A stretch of 25,372 bases of DNA from Euzebyaceae bacterium (GTDB taxonomy: Bacteria; Actinomycetota; Nitriliruptoria; Euzebyales; Egibacteraceae): contig JACCVM010000125.1 in NCBI GenBank assembly GCA_013698135.1, forward strand, positions 1-25,372, in the 5' to 3' direction. The notes under the pieces were generated by a model. The model made no database searches. It saw only the letters and a program-made list of their open reading frames with translations, and was not told the DNA's origin. Positions 13,954 to 23,409 of the stretch are shown here, in pieces. How positions within the stretch are numbered: the stretch's first letter is position 1; every line of letters starts with the position of its first letter. A program made the translations under genes and the position numbers.

Positions 13954-15414
13954 ATGCGAACCTACCAGCTGCTCATCGGCGGGAAGTGGGTCGCCACCGA
14001 CGAGCGCAAAGAGATCCGAAGCCCGTACACCGAACAGGTGGTGGGCAGCGTCGCGGTGGCCACCACGGATCACGTCGGCAAGGCCGTGGACGCCGCCGCG
14101 GCGGCCCTGCGCGACGGCGCCCCGGCGCAGCACGAGCGGGCGGATGCGTTGGAAGCTGCCCGGCGATTGGTCGCCGAGCGCGCTGACGACTTCGCTCGCT
14201 GCATCGCCGAGGAGTCCGGCAAACCACTGACCACCGCGCAGGCGGAGGTCGCGCGCTGCCAGGACACCCTGCTGTTCTCCGCGATCGAGGCGCGCAAGTT
14301 GGCGGGCAGCGTCGTGCCCTTCGAGGGCTCGTCCGCCGGCGCGGGCAAGCTCGGGTTCACGCTGTACCACCCCAAGGGCGTGGTCGCGGCCATCACGCCG
14401 TTCAACTTCCCGCTCAATCTGGTCACCCATAAGCTGGCGCCCGCCTTCGCCGCGGGTTGCCCGGTGGTCCTCAAGCCGGCCGGCGACACGCCGCTGACGG
14501 CGTACCTGCTGGCCGAGGTGATGGTGGAGGCTGGATGGCCGGAGGGATTCCTGTCGGTGCTCAGCGGGTCGTCGTCGACCATCGGCCCGGCGCTGACCGG
14601 CCGCCCGGAAGTCAAGGTCATCTCCTTCACCGGGTCGACCGAGATCGGCCAGTCGCTGCAAGAGAGCAACCCCCACGCTGAGGTGCTCACCGAGCTGGGC
14701 AACAACACACCCGTCATTGTCGACGCCTCGGCGGACCTGGAGTCGGCGGCCGCCAAGCTGGCCGCGACCGGATACAGCTTTGCGGGGCAGTCCTGCATCT
14801 CCGCGCAGCGCGTCTACGTCATGTCGTCGGTCAAGGACACCTTCCTCGATCTGCTTGCGGCCAAAGTCGGCGAGCTGCAGGTCGGCGACCCGCTGGATCC
14901 CGACACCGACGTCGGACCCATGATCCGCCCCGACGACCGCGACCGGGTGCTGCGTTGGATCAACGAGGCGCAGGACGCGGGCGCCAAGGTCGTGATCGGC
15001 GGCGAGGTCAACGACGACGGCTGCCTGCAGCCGACCGTGCTGGACGACGTCACCCCCGACATGAAGGTGTCCGCCGAGGAGATCTTCGGCCCCGTCCTTG
15101 CGGTGCAGGCCGTTGCCGACCTCGACGAGGCGATCCGGCTGGCCAACGACACCAGTTACGGCCTGCAGGCCGGCATCTTCACCGGTGACCTCAACGCCGG
15201 GCTGCGTGCCGCCACCGAGCTGCAGTTCGGCGGGGTGACGATTAACGAGTCGCCGACGTTCCGTGCCGACCAGCAGCCCTACGGCGGTATGCGCGACTCC
15301 GGCAACACCCGCGAGGGCCCGGCCTGGGCCATCCGCGACTACCTGGAGGAGACGGTCGTGGTGTTGCAGCTTGGCGCCGGTGGGGGTGCCGGCCCGGTCG
15401 GCTCCGGCTCGTAG
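13954..15414 (+). CDS. NAD(P)+-dependent aldehyde dehydrogenase
   Basis: A 486-residue cytoplasmic enzyme that oxidises an aldehyde to the carboxylic acid. Landmarks are GVVAAITPFNFPLN (the Asn of the oxyanion hole), KPAGDTP, the nucleotide-binding FTGSTEIG, the general base Glu247 in TELGNN, and the nucleophile Cys281 in GQSCIS. The Glu-to-Cys distance of 34 residues is canonical, and EEIFGPV completes the set. The motif after the Glu reads LGNN instead of the common LGGN/LGGK. The subgroup resembles lactaldehyde/glyceraldehyde-3-phosphate-type dehydrogenases, but the substrate is not determinable. ATG 13954 follows AGGAGA. Only 13 bp separate it from the next gene, so an operon is likely, supplying acid to the acyl-CoA synthetase module there. 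Confidence 0.9.
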   Translation: MRTYQLLIGGKWVATDERKEIRSPYTEQVVGSVAVATTDHVGKAVDAAAAALRDGAPAQHERADALEAARRLVAERADDFARCIAEESGKPLTTAQAEVARCQDTLLFSAIEARKLAGSVVPFEGSSAGAGKLGFTLYHPKGVVAAITPFNFPLNLVTHKLAPAFAAGCPVVLKPAGDTPLTAYLLAEVMVEAGWPEGFLSVLSGSSSTIGPALTGRPEVKVISFTGSTEIGQSLQESNPHAEVLTELGNNTPVIVDASADLESAAAKLAATGYSFAGQSCISAQRVYVMSSVKDTFLDLLAAKVGELQVGDPLDPDTDVGPMIRPDDRDRVLRWINEAQDAGAKVVIGGEVNDDGCLQPTVLDDVTPDMKVSAEEIFGPVLAVQAVADLDEAIRLANDTSYGLQAGIFTGDLNAGLRAATELQFGGVTINESPTFRADQQPYGGMRDSGNTREGPAWAIRDYLEETVVVLQLGAGGGAGPVGSGS

Positions 15415-15427
15415 CGAGGCGGGTGCC

Positions 15428-18115
15428 ATGGCCACCGAGTCCGGCGCGTACACGCACGACGCGGTGCTCAAGGACGGCCGCACCGTCAGCATCCGGCCGA
15501 TCCGGCCGAGCGACAACGACCGGATGATGGCCATGTGGCAGCGGCTGTCCACCGAGACCATCCGCATGCGGTTCTTCGCGCCGCGGTCGATGACCGCCGA
15601 GCAGATGCGCTACTTCACCGAGGTCGACCAGCACAACCGGGTGGCGCTGGTGGCCGAGACGGCAGGGCGCATCGTGGGCGTCAGCCGCTTCGACCGCCTG
15701 CAGGAAGACCCGTCGACCGCCGAGTTCGCGGTCCTGGTCGAGGACGCCGAGCAGGGGCGCGGAGTCGGCAACGCGCTCCTGCGTGCCCTGTTCGAGCCGG
15801 CGCGCGACCTCGGCGTCACCGGCTTCGTCGGGGACGTGCTGCGGTCCAACAACCGGATGCTGCATGTGCTGCGCGACGCCGGCCTGGAGCCGGTGCTGAA
15901 CAGCTTCGGCTCCGTGGTGCACACCACCTTCCGCTCGACGTCAACCGAGGCCTTCCTGGCCACTGGTGACGAGCAGGACCGCCAGGCCGCCGTGGCGGCG
16001 CTGCGTGCGGTGTTCTCGCCGGCCTCCATCGCCGTGGTGGGGGCGTCGCGTGACTCCAAGACGATCGGCGGTCTGGTCTTCGCCAACCTGCTGGCCGGTG
16101 GCTACGCCGGCCCGGTCTACCCGGTCAACCCCTCCGCGGCGCACGTCCAGTCCGTGGCGGCGTACGCCACCGTGGGCGACTGCCCGAGTGTTCCCGAGAT
16201 GGTGCTGGTGTGCGTGCCGGCACCGCACGTCATTACGGTGGTCGAGCAGGCCGCCGAGCTGGGCACCAAGGCCGCGGTCATCATCTCGGCGGGCTTCAAC
16301 GAGGCGGGGCCGGAGGGGGCGGCGCGAGAGCGAGAGCTCATGGCGGTGGTGCGCTCGCAGGGCATTCGTGTCGTTGGGCCCAACTGCATGGGCGTGCTCA
16401 ACGCAGCGGCTGACGTCCGCATGAACAGCACCTTTTCGCAGGTGTTCCCGCCGCCAGGGCGGGTGGCGTTCTCCAGCCAGTCGGGCGCGCTCGGCCTAGC
16501 GATCCTGGCGGCGGCCCAGCGGCTCGGCCTCGGGCTGTCCAGCTTCGCCAGCATCGGCAACAAGGCCGACCTGTCGGGCAACGACCTGCTGCAGTACTGG
16601 GAATCCGATGAGGCCACCGAGATCATCCTGCTCTACCTGGAGTCGTTCGGGAATCCCCGCAAGTTCGGCCGGATTGCCCGGCGGATCGGCCGCAGCAAGC
16701 CGATCGTCGCCGTCAAGTCAGGCCGCAGCCAGGCCGGCGAGCGTGCGGCGTCATCGCACACCGGAGCCCTGGCCGCCGGCGATGTCGCGGTGGAGGCGCT
16801 GTTCCACCAGGCCGGGGTGATCCGCACCGACACCCTGGAAGAGCTGTTCAACGTCGCCACGGTGCTGACCAACCAGCCCGTGCCCGACGACAACCGCGTC
16901 GCCATCCTCACCAACGGCGGCGGCCCGGGCATCCTGGCCGCAGACGCCTGCGAGGCCAACGGCCTGGCGGTGCCAGAGCTGTCTGCCACGACCCTGTCCC
17001 GGCTGGCCGAGTTCCTGCCGACCGAGGCCGGCATCCGCAACCCGGTCGACATGATCGCGTCGGCCTCGGCCGCCAACTACGGGCGCGCGATGCGGGTCCT
17101 CGCCGACGATCCGCAGGTCGATGCGCTGCTGGTCATCTTCATCCCGCCGGTGGTGACTCAAGCCGAGGATGTGGCGCACGAGATGGCTTCCGCGGGCGCC
17201 GAGATCGACCCCAGCATCCCCATCCTCAGCGTCTTCATGTCCGAGCGCGGCGTGCCTTCCGAGCTGACCGAGGCCTGCATCCCGTCGTTCCGCTTCCCCG
17301 AGGGCGCCGCGCAGGCGCTGGGTTGCGTCGCCCGCTACGGCCGTTGGCGCAACAAGCCGCTGGGCAACGTCGTGGAGGTGCGCGACGCCGACGAAGGTGC
17401 GGCGCGAGCCGTGGTCGACCAGGCGCTGCCCACCGGCACTTCCTCGGCGTGGCTGGATGCGCCGCAGGCCGAACGGCTGCTGTCGGCCTTCGGCATCACC
17501 ACCGCCCGCGCGCAGGTCGTCCGCACTCCCGACGAGGCGGCTGCCGTGCAGGCCGAGATCGGCGGGCCGGTCGCGGTCAAGGCGGCCGCCCCGGTCCACA
17601 AGACCGAGCTCGGCGGGGTGCGCCTCGGCCTCGCCCGCCCGGAGCAGGTGGCCGACGCGGTGCGGCAGATCTCGGCGGACCTGCGCACCGCCGGGCGCGA
17701 CGACCTTGTGGCAGCGGGGTTCCTGGTGCAGGAGATGGTCGGCGACGGCGTCGAGATGGTCGTCGGCGTCAGCCACGACCCGTCCTTCGGCCCCATCCTG
17801 CTGGTCGGCATGGGCGGCACGCTCGTCGAGCTGCTCTCCGACGTGGCGGTGCGCATCCACCCGCTGACCGACGTCGACGTGCATGACATGCTCACCAGCC
17901 TGCGCGGCTACCCGCTGCTGACCGGCTACCGGGGGTCAGCGCCCGTCGACATCGATGCCCTCAAGGCCCTGCTGTTCCGGGTCTCGGCGATGGTCGAGGC
18001 GGTGCCCGAGGTCGATGAGGTCGACCTCAACCCGGTCTTTGTTCGCCGGCACGGGATCGCCGCGGTCGACGCTCGCATCAAGCTCTCGCGCGAGCACGCC
18101 CGCCCACGACGCTGA
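15428..18115 (+). CDS. GNAT acetyltransferase fused to NDP-forming acyl-CoA synthetase (Pat-like, GNAT-first)
   Basis: An 895-residue cytoplasmic fusion. Residues about 15-175 are a GNAT domain with the acetyl-CoA loop Gln109-Gly-Arg-Gly-Val-Gly and SNNRMLHVLRDAG. Residues about 190-640 are the CoA-binding Rossmann domain (SIAVVGAS at 200-207) and succinyl-CoA-ligase-like domains. Residues about 670-885 are an ATP-grasp domain (AVKAAAPVHKTELGGV, then EVDLNPVF). In protein acetyltransferases such as E. coli PatZ the synthetase half is thought to be regulatory and lacks the phosphorylated His; here SSHTGAL retains it (His444), so the synthetase may be active. ATG 15428 follows GAGG at 8 nt and starts the GNAT homology. 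It is in an operon with the aldehyde dehydrogenase. Confidence 0.88.
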   Translation: MATESGAYTHDAVLKDGRTVSIRPIRPSDNDRMMAMWQRLSTETIRMRFFAPRSMTAEQMRYFTEVDQHNRVALVAETAGRIVGVSRFDRLQEDPSTAEFAVLVEDAEQGRGVGNALLRALFEPARDLGVTGFVGDVLRSNNRMLHVLRDAGLEPVLNSFGSVVHTTFRSTSTEAFLATGDEQDRQAAVAALRAVFSPASIAVVGASRDSKTIGGLVFANLLAGGYAGPVYPVNPSAAHVQSVAAYATVGDCPSVPEMVLVCVPAPHVITVVEQAAELGTKAAVIISAGFNEAGPEGAARERELMAVVRSQGIRVVGPNCMGVLNAAADVRMNSTFSQVFPPPGRVAFSSQSGALGLAILAAAQRLGLGLSSFASIGNKADLSGNDLLQYWESDEATEIILLYLESFGNPRKFGRIARRIGRSKPIVAVKSGRSQAGERAASSHTGALAAGDVAVEALFHQAGVIRTDTLEELFNVATVLTNQPVPDDNRVAILTNGGGPGILAADACEANGLAVPELSATTLSRLAEFLPTEAGIRNPVDMIASASAANYGRAMRVLADDPQVDALLVIFIPPVVTQAEDVAHEMASAGAEIDPSIPILSVFMSERGVPSELTEACIPSFRFPEGAAQALGCVARYGRWRNKPLGNVVEVRDADEGAARAVVDQALPTGTSSAWLDAPQAERLLSAFGITTARAQVVRTPDEAAAVQAEIGGPVAVKAAAPVHKTELGGVRLGLARPEQVADAVRQISADLRTAGRDDLVAAGFLVQEMVGDGVEMVVGVSHDPSFGPILLVGMGGTLVELLSDVAVRIHPLTDVDVHDMLTSLRGYPLLTGYRGSAPVDIDALKALLFRVSAMVEAVPEVDEVDLNPVFVRRHGIAAVDARIKLSREHARPRR

Positions 18116-18205
18116 CGACCACTGCTCCGCGGATCGGTTTCCCTCGGGCGACGCGGAGGAACGACCAGGGCAAGGGTGAGCACCGGGCACCGATCGGAGG
18201 GCGAC

Positions 18206-19065
18206 ATGGAGATCACCGAGCACGTGCAGGTGGGAGCGCGTCGCGTCGCCGTCCGCGTGGGGGGCAACGCCGGAGCCGATCGGACAGTCCTGCTGTTGCA
18301 CCCGGCACCCGGCAGCAGCGCCTTCGACCCCGATCCGTCAGCGACCACGGCACGCGGCGTGCGGCTGCTGTCGCTGGACCGGCCGGGCTACGGGGGTTCC
18401 GACCCGCATGACGGTCCAGTCACGGTGGTCTCGGCAGCGGCGGACGCGGCTGCGGTGATCGACCGATACGCCGATGGGCCGGTCGGGGTCGCCGGGTGGT
18501 CAGCGGGCGGGCGGGTGGCCCTCGCCCTGGCAGCCAAACGCCCGGAAGTCGCCGGACGTGTCGCCATCCTCGGCACACCGGCACCGCAAGAGGAGGTCCC
18601 GTGGGTACCTGAACGGGTCGCCGCCGTATTGGAGGGGCTGCGAGGCCTCCCACCTGGACCGTGGCGGCGGCGGCCGCGGAACTGACCGCGGGCGGCATGG
18701 GGGACGCGTCCGCGGGAGCGGCGCTGCTCGGAGCCGGCGACGCGGATGAGGACGTGCTCGACGACGAGAGCGCCCGAGGGCGCATCGAGGCGATGCTCAC
18801 CGAGGCATACGTTCAGGGTTCAACCGGGCTGGCGGCCGACATCGTCGGCTACTCGCTGCACGCCTGGGACTTCGCACCCTCAGAGGTCACCGCGAAAGTG
18901 CTGCTCCTGTACGGCCGCGAGGACGCCACCCTCCGCACCGCACACGGCCGGTGGTGGCAGCAGCGACTCCCCAACGCACGCCTCGAGGTCTGTCCCGGTC
19001 GAGGACACCTCCTCGTGGTCCCGATGTGGGCCCGGGTGCTGAGCCATCTGTACCCGCGAAGGTAA
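18206..19065 (+). pseudogene. Alpha/beta hydrolase split by a frameshift
   Basis: Two frames together make one ordinary hydrolase of about 285 residues. The first (ATG 18206, GGAGG 6 nt upstream) has the oxyanion segment LLLHPAPGSS, DRPGYGGSD and the nucleophile Ser99 in GWSAGG, and stops at 18685. The second, open from 18613 to 19065, has the acid in LLYGREDATL and the base in GRGHLLV. The catalytic triad is thus divided between frames. The shift must lie between 18613 and 18685, most simply one missing base in the GC-rich stretch near 18640-18680. This may be a real lesion or a sequencing error. If the sequence is right, the first product lacks Asp and His and is inactive. The substrate is unknown. 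Confidence 0.75.
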
Positions 19066-19122
19066 GCCGTCTCGGCGGGCAGATCACGCTCGTACCGAGT
19101 TGGGTGGTGACGACCGCTGGCG

Positions 19123-19671
19123 CTACGGGCGGGCGCGGTGGCGGGGCTTGGCGACCGTTTCGGCGCCGCTGTCCCACTCCGCCCAGTCCGACCACTCCTC
19201 CACCTCCTCGCCCGTGGGGTCTTCTGCCTCCGCACGGTCCAAGGCGTCGGCGTCGTCGGGCAGCTCGAACAGGGTGAGCAGGCCATCCTCGGCATCGAGG
19301 CAGACCGTCGCCGCCCGGGACCAGCAGCTGTCCTCGTCGGGTAGCCAGGCCACCGCGCACGGCGTTGAGTCCAGGAACGCCCGGGTGAGGATGGCTCCCG
19401 GGGATCGCTCCCAGATGGACTGCAGCTCATCGGCGAACAGCGCAACGCCGTCCCCGGCCCGATCCGGGCAGTCGATGTCGGGATGGACCAGCGCGAGCAG
19501 TGCGTCCAGGTCCCGGGCGTTGAAGCCCTCGACGAACTCGTCGCGCAACGACTCGAGGTCGTCGGGACCCCTGCCGGACCACTCGGCGGCCGGGCTGTCG
19601 CCGTCGTCGGTGTCGACCTCGTCGTTGAGGTCGATGAAGCGCAGACCGTCCTCGGTCGGAGCTCCGGTCAT
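19123..19671 (-). CDS. NTF2/SnoaL-like domain protein
   Basis: A 182-residue, strongly acidic cytoplasmic protein. Residues about 38-130 resemble a SnoaL/NTF2-like cone fold: FVEGFNARDLDALLALVHPDIDCPD, a helix containing LQSIWERSPG, then strands with AVAWLPDEDSCWSRAATVCLD. The first 35 residues and the last 45 are Asp/Glu-rich and probably flexible. The fold is used by enzymes and by binding proteins, and I see no catalytic residue set that decides. ATG 19671 has GGGAGGTGA upstream, a strong ribosome-binding site. It converges on the broken hydrolase (57 bp between stops) and is divergent from metH. Confidence 0.65.
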   Translation of the reverse strand: MTGAPTEDGLRFIDLNDEVDTDDGDSPAAEWSGRGPDDLESLRDEFVEGFNARDLDALLALVHPDIDCPDRAGDGVALFADELQSIWERSPGAILTRAFLDSTPCAVAWLPDEDSCWSRAATVCLDAEDGLLTLFELPDDADALDRAEAEDPTGEEVEEWSDWAEWDSGAETVAKPRHRARP

Positions 19672-19787
19672 GGTTCACCTCCCAACCCTGAGCATCGCCC
19701 ACCACACGCTGCGTGCCAAGACCTGAGTTCCAAACAGTTCGTCCTGATCGCCCTTCCCAAGCACCCGGGCCAGCCGCGGTCAGGCCC

Positions 19788-19793
19788 TACCAT
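19788..19793 (+). promoter_or_regulatory. -10-like TACCAT upstream of metH
   Basis: TACCAT ends 11 nt before ATG 19805, and no Shine-Dalgarno sequence precedes that ATG. The predicted 5' leader is therefore only a few nucleotides. The 133-bp intergenic region shows no room or motif for a cobalamin riboswitch. Confidence 0.3.
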
Positions 19794-19804
19794 GTGTTGT
19801 TGCC

Positions 19805-22800
19805 ATGAGCGACTTCCTTGCGGAACTGCAGCGCCGGGTCCTCGTCTTCGACGGGGCCCTCGGCACGTCCATCCAGTCGCGGGACCTGGATCTTGCGGAC
19901 TTCGATGGCCTCGACGGCTGCAACGAGGTGCTGGTCCGCACGCGCCCCGACGTCATTGGCGAAATCCACGCGGAGTTCCTGCAGGTTGGCTGCGACGCGG
20001 TGGAGACCGACACGTTCGGCGGCGCGCCGTGGGTCCTGGCCGAGTACGGCCTGGCCGACGAGACCGAGGCGCTGGCGGCGGCAGCCGCCGGGATCGCCCG
20101 CGAAGCCTGCGACGCGGTCGCCACGCCCGCACGGCCGCGATGGGTGGCCGGCTCGATCGGTCCGGGCACGCGCAGCCCCACCCTGTCGCTGGGCAACAGC
20201 CCAGCCAAGTCTGACTTCATCGACTACGACACCATGGTCGCCGGGTACCTGCGCCAGGTCCGCGGCATGGTCGCCGGCGGTGCCGACGTGCTGCTGGTGG
20301 AGACGGTGTTCGACCTCTTGCAGGCCAAGGCGGCGCTGTGGGCTTGCCACGAAGGCATGGCCGCCGAAGGCCGCACCCTTCCACTGCTGGTCTCAGTCAC
20401 CATTGAGAAGGACATCAACACCATGCTGCTGGGCAGCGAGATCGGCGCTGCGCTGGTCGCCCTGGAGCCGCTGGGCGTGGACGTGATCGGGTTGAACTGC
20501 GCGACCGGCCCTGACGACATGCGCGAACAGATCCGCCAGCTCAGCCGTACCTGTAGCCTGCCGATCAGCGTCATTCCCAACGCCGGCATCCCGTCAATGG
20601 TCGACGGCCAGGCGTCCTACCCGCTGACCCCAGAGGCGCTGGCCGCCGCGCACCGCGAGTTCGTCAGCGACTTCGGTGTGCAACTGGTCGGTGGCTGCTG
20701 CGGCACCACTCCCGAGCACCTCGACGCGGTCGTGCGGACCGTTGCCGATCTGCGGCCGGCGTCGCGGCAGCCGGAACTCGAGCCGGCACTGGCCTCGCTG
20801 TACGCGCCGGTGCCGCTCGAGCAGGACCTGTCGTTTCTCGTGGTCGGTGAGCGGCTCAACGCCAACGGGTCGCGCAAGTTCCGCGACCTGCTGCTGGACT
20901 CCGACTGGGAGGCCATGACCCAGATGGCCCGGGCCCAGGTGCGCGAGGGTGCGCACACCCTTGACGTCTGCATCGACTACGTCGGCCGGGACGGCGTAGC
21001 CGACATGGTCCAGGTGGTCGACCGCCTGGCCACCCAGTCGACGCTGCCGTTGATGATCGACTCCACCGAGATGGCCGTGGTGTCGGCGGGTCTGCGCCGC
21101 ATCGGCGGCCGTGCGGTCATCAACTCGGTCAACCTGGAGGACGGCAGGCGCAAGGCCGACGTGCTGCTGCCGATGGCCAAGCAGTTCGGGGCGGCGGTGG
21201 TGGTGCTGGCCATCGACGAGGAAGGTCAGGCCCGCACCGCCGACCGCAAGGTTGAAGTGTGCAAGCGGATCGCCGCTATCGCGATCGACGAGTTCGGGCT
21301 GTCGGCCTCCGACCTCATCTTCGACACCCTGACCTTCCCGCTGGGGTCTGGTCAGGAAGACCTGCGCCGCGACGGCCTCGCCACGCTGGAGGCGATCGAG
21401 CGGGTCAAGGCCGAGATCCCCGGCTGCCACACCATCCTTGGCGTGTCCAACGTGTCGTTCGGGCTGTCACCGGCGGCACGCCAGGCGCTCAACTCGGTGT
21501 TCTTGCACATGGCCGTCGAGCGGGGACTGGACGCCGCAATCGTGAATCCGGCCAAGATCCTGCCGCTGCAACAGATCGACGACGAGGTGCGCAAGGTTTG
21601 CACCGACCTCGTCAACGACCACCGCGTCGGCGCAGGCGGATCCGCACGCACCGAGTACGACCCGCTCGCCGAGTTGATGCGCCTGTTCGAGGGCGCCACC
21701 GAAGCGCGGGCCTCCCAGGCCGACCTCGCGGCCCTGCCGCTGCAAGAACGCCTGCAGCGGCGGATCATCGACGGCGACCGCGACGGGCTCGACAACGACC
21801 TTGACGCCGCGATGGCCGAGGGCCTGGCCCCGCTGGACATCATCAACGTCCATCTGCTGGCGGGGATGAAGGTCGTCGGCGAGCTGTTCGGCTCCGGGCA
21901 GATGCAGCTGCCGTTCGTGCTGCAGTCCGCCGAGTGCATGAAGGCCGCTGTGGCGCACCTGGAGCCACTGATGGAACGCGCCGACGACTCGGGTAAGGCC
22001 AGGGTCGTGCTGGCCACCGTCAAGGGTGACGTCCACGACATCGGCAAGAACCTGGTGGACATCATCCTGACCAACAACGGCTACGAGGTTCGCAACCTGG
22101 GGATCAAGCAGCCGATCGACGCCATCGTCGCGGCCGCCGAGGACTTCAAAGCCGACGCGATCGGCCTGTCGGGGCTGCTGGTCAAGTCGACGGTGGTCAT
22201 GCGCGACGACCTCGAGGAGCTCAACCGCCGGGGGCTGGCCCGGTATCCGGTGCTGCTGGGTGGTGCCGCGCTGACGCGCGCATATGTCGAGGTCGACCTG
22301 CGCCGTTTGTACCAGGGCCCGCTGTTCTACTGCCGCGACGCCTTCGCCGGGTTGCACACGATGGACGAGGTGGCGGCGCGCAAGGCCGACGGACGCCTCG
22401 AGGCCAGCGACGAGTGGGGTCGCAAGGTCGGCGAGCGCGCGGTTCGCACCACCGGTCCCGCCAGCCGCGGCGCCGACCAGCCTGGCACCACCACCGTTGC
22501 GCGGCGCTCGGATGTCGCAACCGACGTGCGCGTGCCGGCGCCGCCGTTCTGGGGATCTCGGGTGGTGCGTGGCGTGCCGCTCGATGATGTCGCCGCGCTG
22601 CTCAACAAGCGCGCACTGTTCCGAAGCCAATGGGGCTTCGGCCGTGAGGACACCGCAGCCGCCGAAGCCGCCCTACGCCAGATGCTGGCGATGGCGCGCG
22701 CGGAGCTCCTGCTCACCCCGATGGCGGTCTACGGCTACTTCTCCTGCTCCAGCGACGGCGACGACGTGATCGTCTACGAGGCGCCCGACTCCGACGCCAT

Positions 22801-23299
22801 CGCCGCGCGGTTCAGCTTCCCGCGCCAGACCCGCGGTCGCTTCCTGTCCATCGCGGACTTCTTCCGCCCGCTGGACTCGGGCGAGCGAGACGTGATCGCC
22901 TTCCACTGCGTCACCATGGGCTCGCGGGTGAGCGAGCGGGCCGCGCAGCTGTTCGCTGACAACCACTACACCGATTACCTGTACCTCCACGGGTTCGGGG
23001 TGGAGATGGCCGAGGCCATGGCCGAGCTGTGGCACGGGCGCATCCGCAGCGAGCTGGGCATCGACGGCGAGGACGCCAAAACGCCCGAGGAGCTGTTCCG
23101 CCAGGGCTATCGCGGATCGCGTTACTCCTTCGGGTACGCCGCCTGCCCCGATCTGGAGGCGCGCAAGCCGCTGTTCGACCTGATCGACCCGACTCGGATC
23201 GGGCTGGAGCTGTCGGAGGAGTTCCAATTGCACCCCGAGCAGTCCACCGACGCTCTGATCGTCCATCATCCCGAGGCCAAGTACTTCAATGCGCGGTAG
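19805..23299 (+). CDS. metH: Cobalamin-dependent methionine synthase
   Basis: A complete 1164-residue cytoplasmic enzyme that methylates homocysteine with the methyl group of 5-methyltetrahydrofolate through methylcobalamin. All four modules are present. The homocysteine domain (about 1-320) has zinc ligands Cys232 in LNCATGP and Cys298-Cys299 in GGCCGTTP. The pterin domain (about 335-610) starts LVVGERLNANGSRKF. The cobalamin domain (about 650-890) has GDVHDIGKN with axial His744. The C-terminal activation domain (about 900-1164), for reductive methylation with SAM, has AEAMAELWHGRIRSELGI and RYSFGYAACPDLE. The length equals that of typical actinobacterial MetH. ATG 19805 starts the homology. 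It is convergent with the sulfate permease gene. Confidence 0.95.
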   Translation: MSDFLAELQRRVLVFDGALGTSIQSRDLDLADFDGLDGCNEVLVRTRPDVIGEIHAEFLQVGCDAVETDTFGGAPWVLAEYGLADETEALAAAAAGIAREACDAVATPARPRWVAGSIGPGTRSPTLSLGNSPAKSDFIDYDTMVAGYLRQVRGMVAGGADVLLVETVFDLLQAKAALWACHEGMAAEGRTLPLLVSVTIEKDINTMLLGSEIGAALVALEPLGVDVIGLNCATGPDDMREQIRQLSRTCSLPISVIPNAGIPSMVDGQASYPLTPEALAAAHREFVSDFGVQLVGGCCGTTPEHLDAVVRTVADLRPASRQPELEPALASLYAPVPLEQDLSFLVVGERLNANGSRKFRDLLLDSDWEAMTQMARAQVREGAHTLDVCIDYVGRDGVADMVQVVDRLATQSTLPLMIDSTEMAVVSAGLRRIGGRAVINSVNLEDGRRKADVLLPMAKQFGAAVVVLAIDEEGQARTADRKVEVCKRIAAIAIDEFGLSASDLIFDTLTFPLGSGQEDLRRDGLATLEAIERVKAEIPGCHTILGVSNVSFGLSPAARQALNSVFLHMAVERGLDAAIVNPAKILPLQQIDDEVRKVCTDLVNDHRVGAGGSARTEYDPLAELMRLFEGATEARASQADLAALPLQERLQRRIIDGDRDGLDNDLDAAMAEGLAPLDIINVHLLAGMKVVGELFGSGQMQLPFVLQSAECMKAAVAHLEPLMERADDSGKARVVLATVKGDVHDIGKNLVDIILTNNGYEVRNLGIKQPIDAIVAAAEDFKADAIGLSGLLVKSTVVMRDDLEELNRRGLARYPVLLGGAALTRAYVEVDLRRLYQGPLFYCRDAFAGLHTMDEVAARKADGRLEASDEWGRKVGERAVRTTGPASRGADQPGTTTVARRSDVATDVRVPAPPFWGSRVVRGVPLDDVAALLNKRALFRSQWGFGREDTAAAEAALRQMLAMARAELLLTPMAVYGYFSCSSDGDDVIVYEAPDSDAIAARFSFPRQTRGRFLSIADFFRPLDSGERDVIAFHCVTMGSRVSERAAQLFADNHYTDYLYLHGFGVEMAEAMAELWHGRIRSELGIDGEDAKTPEELFRQGYRGSRYSFGYAACPDLEARKPLFDLIDPTRIGLELSEEFQLHPEQSTDALIVHHPEAKYFNAR

Positions 23300-23307
23300 G
23301 TGACCGC

Positions 23308-23378
23308 GGGCGGATGGGCTGTCACCTCCGCTCCGCATGACCCCTTTACGCTGCGCTCCGGTGACAGTCCATCCGCCC
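23308..23378. terminator. 19-bp stem-loop between metH and the SLC13 gene, probable bidirectional terminator
   Basis: The arms 23308-23326 and 23360-23378 are complementary at 18 of 19 positions, and the odd pair is a G-T. A 33-nt loop separates them. The stem begins 9 nt after the metH stop and ends about 31 nt before the stop of the convergent permease gene. There is no U-tract on either strand. Confidence 0.6.
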
Positions 23379-23409
23379 CCTCCTTCCGCTTGCCGCAAAC
23401 ACCCGTGGG

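Noticed and set aside
15263..15427. N-terminal extension of the Pat-like fusion
   Set aside because: It overlaps the aldehyde dehydrogenase coding sequence and is low-complexity. ATG 15428 has a GAGG site and starts the GNAT homology.
13870..15567. 565-codon minus-strand open frame opposite the aldehyde dehydrogenase
   Set aside because: The plus strand encodes an aldehyde dehydrogenase with Glu247 and Cys281 at canonical spacing; the opposite frame shows only low-complexity sequence.
19672..19804. Cobalamin riboswitch before metH
   Set aside because: The 133-bp gap is too short for a B12 riboswitch of about 200 nt, lacks a B12-box-like core, and the predicted transcription start is next to the ATG.
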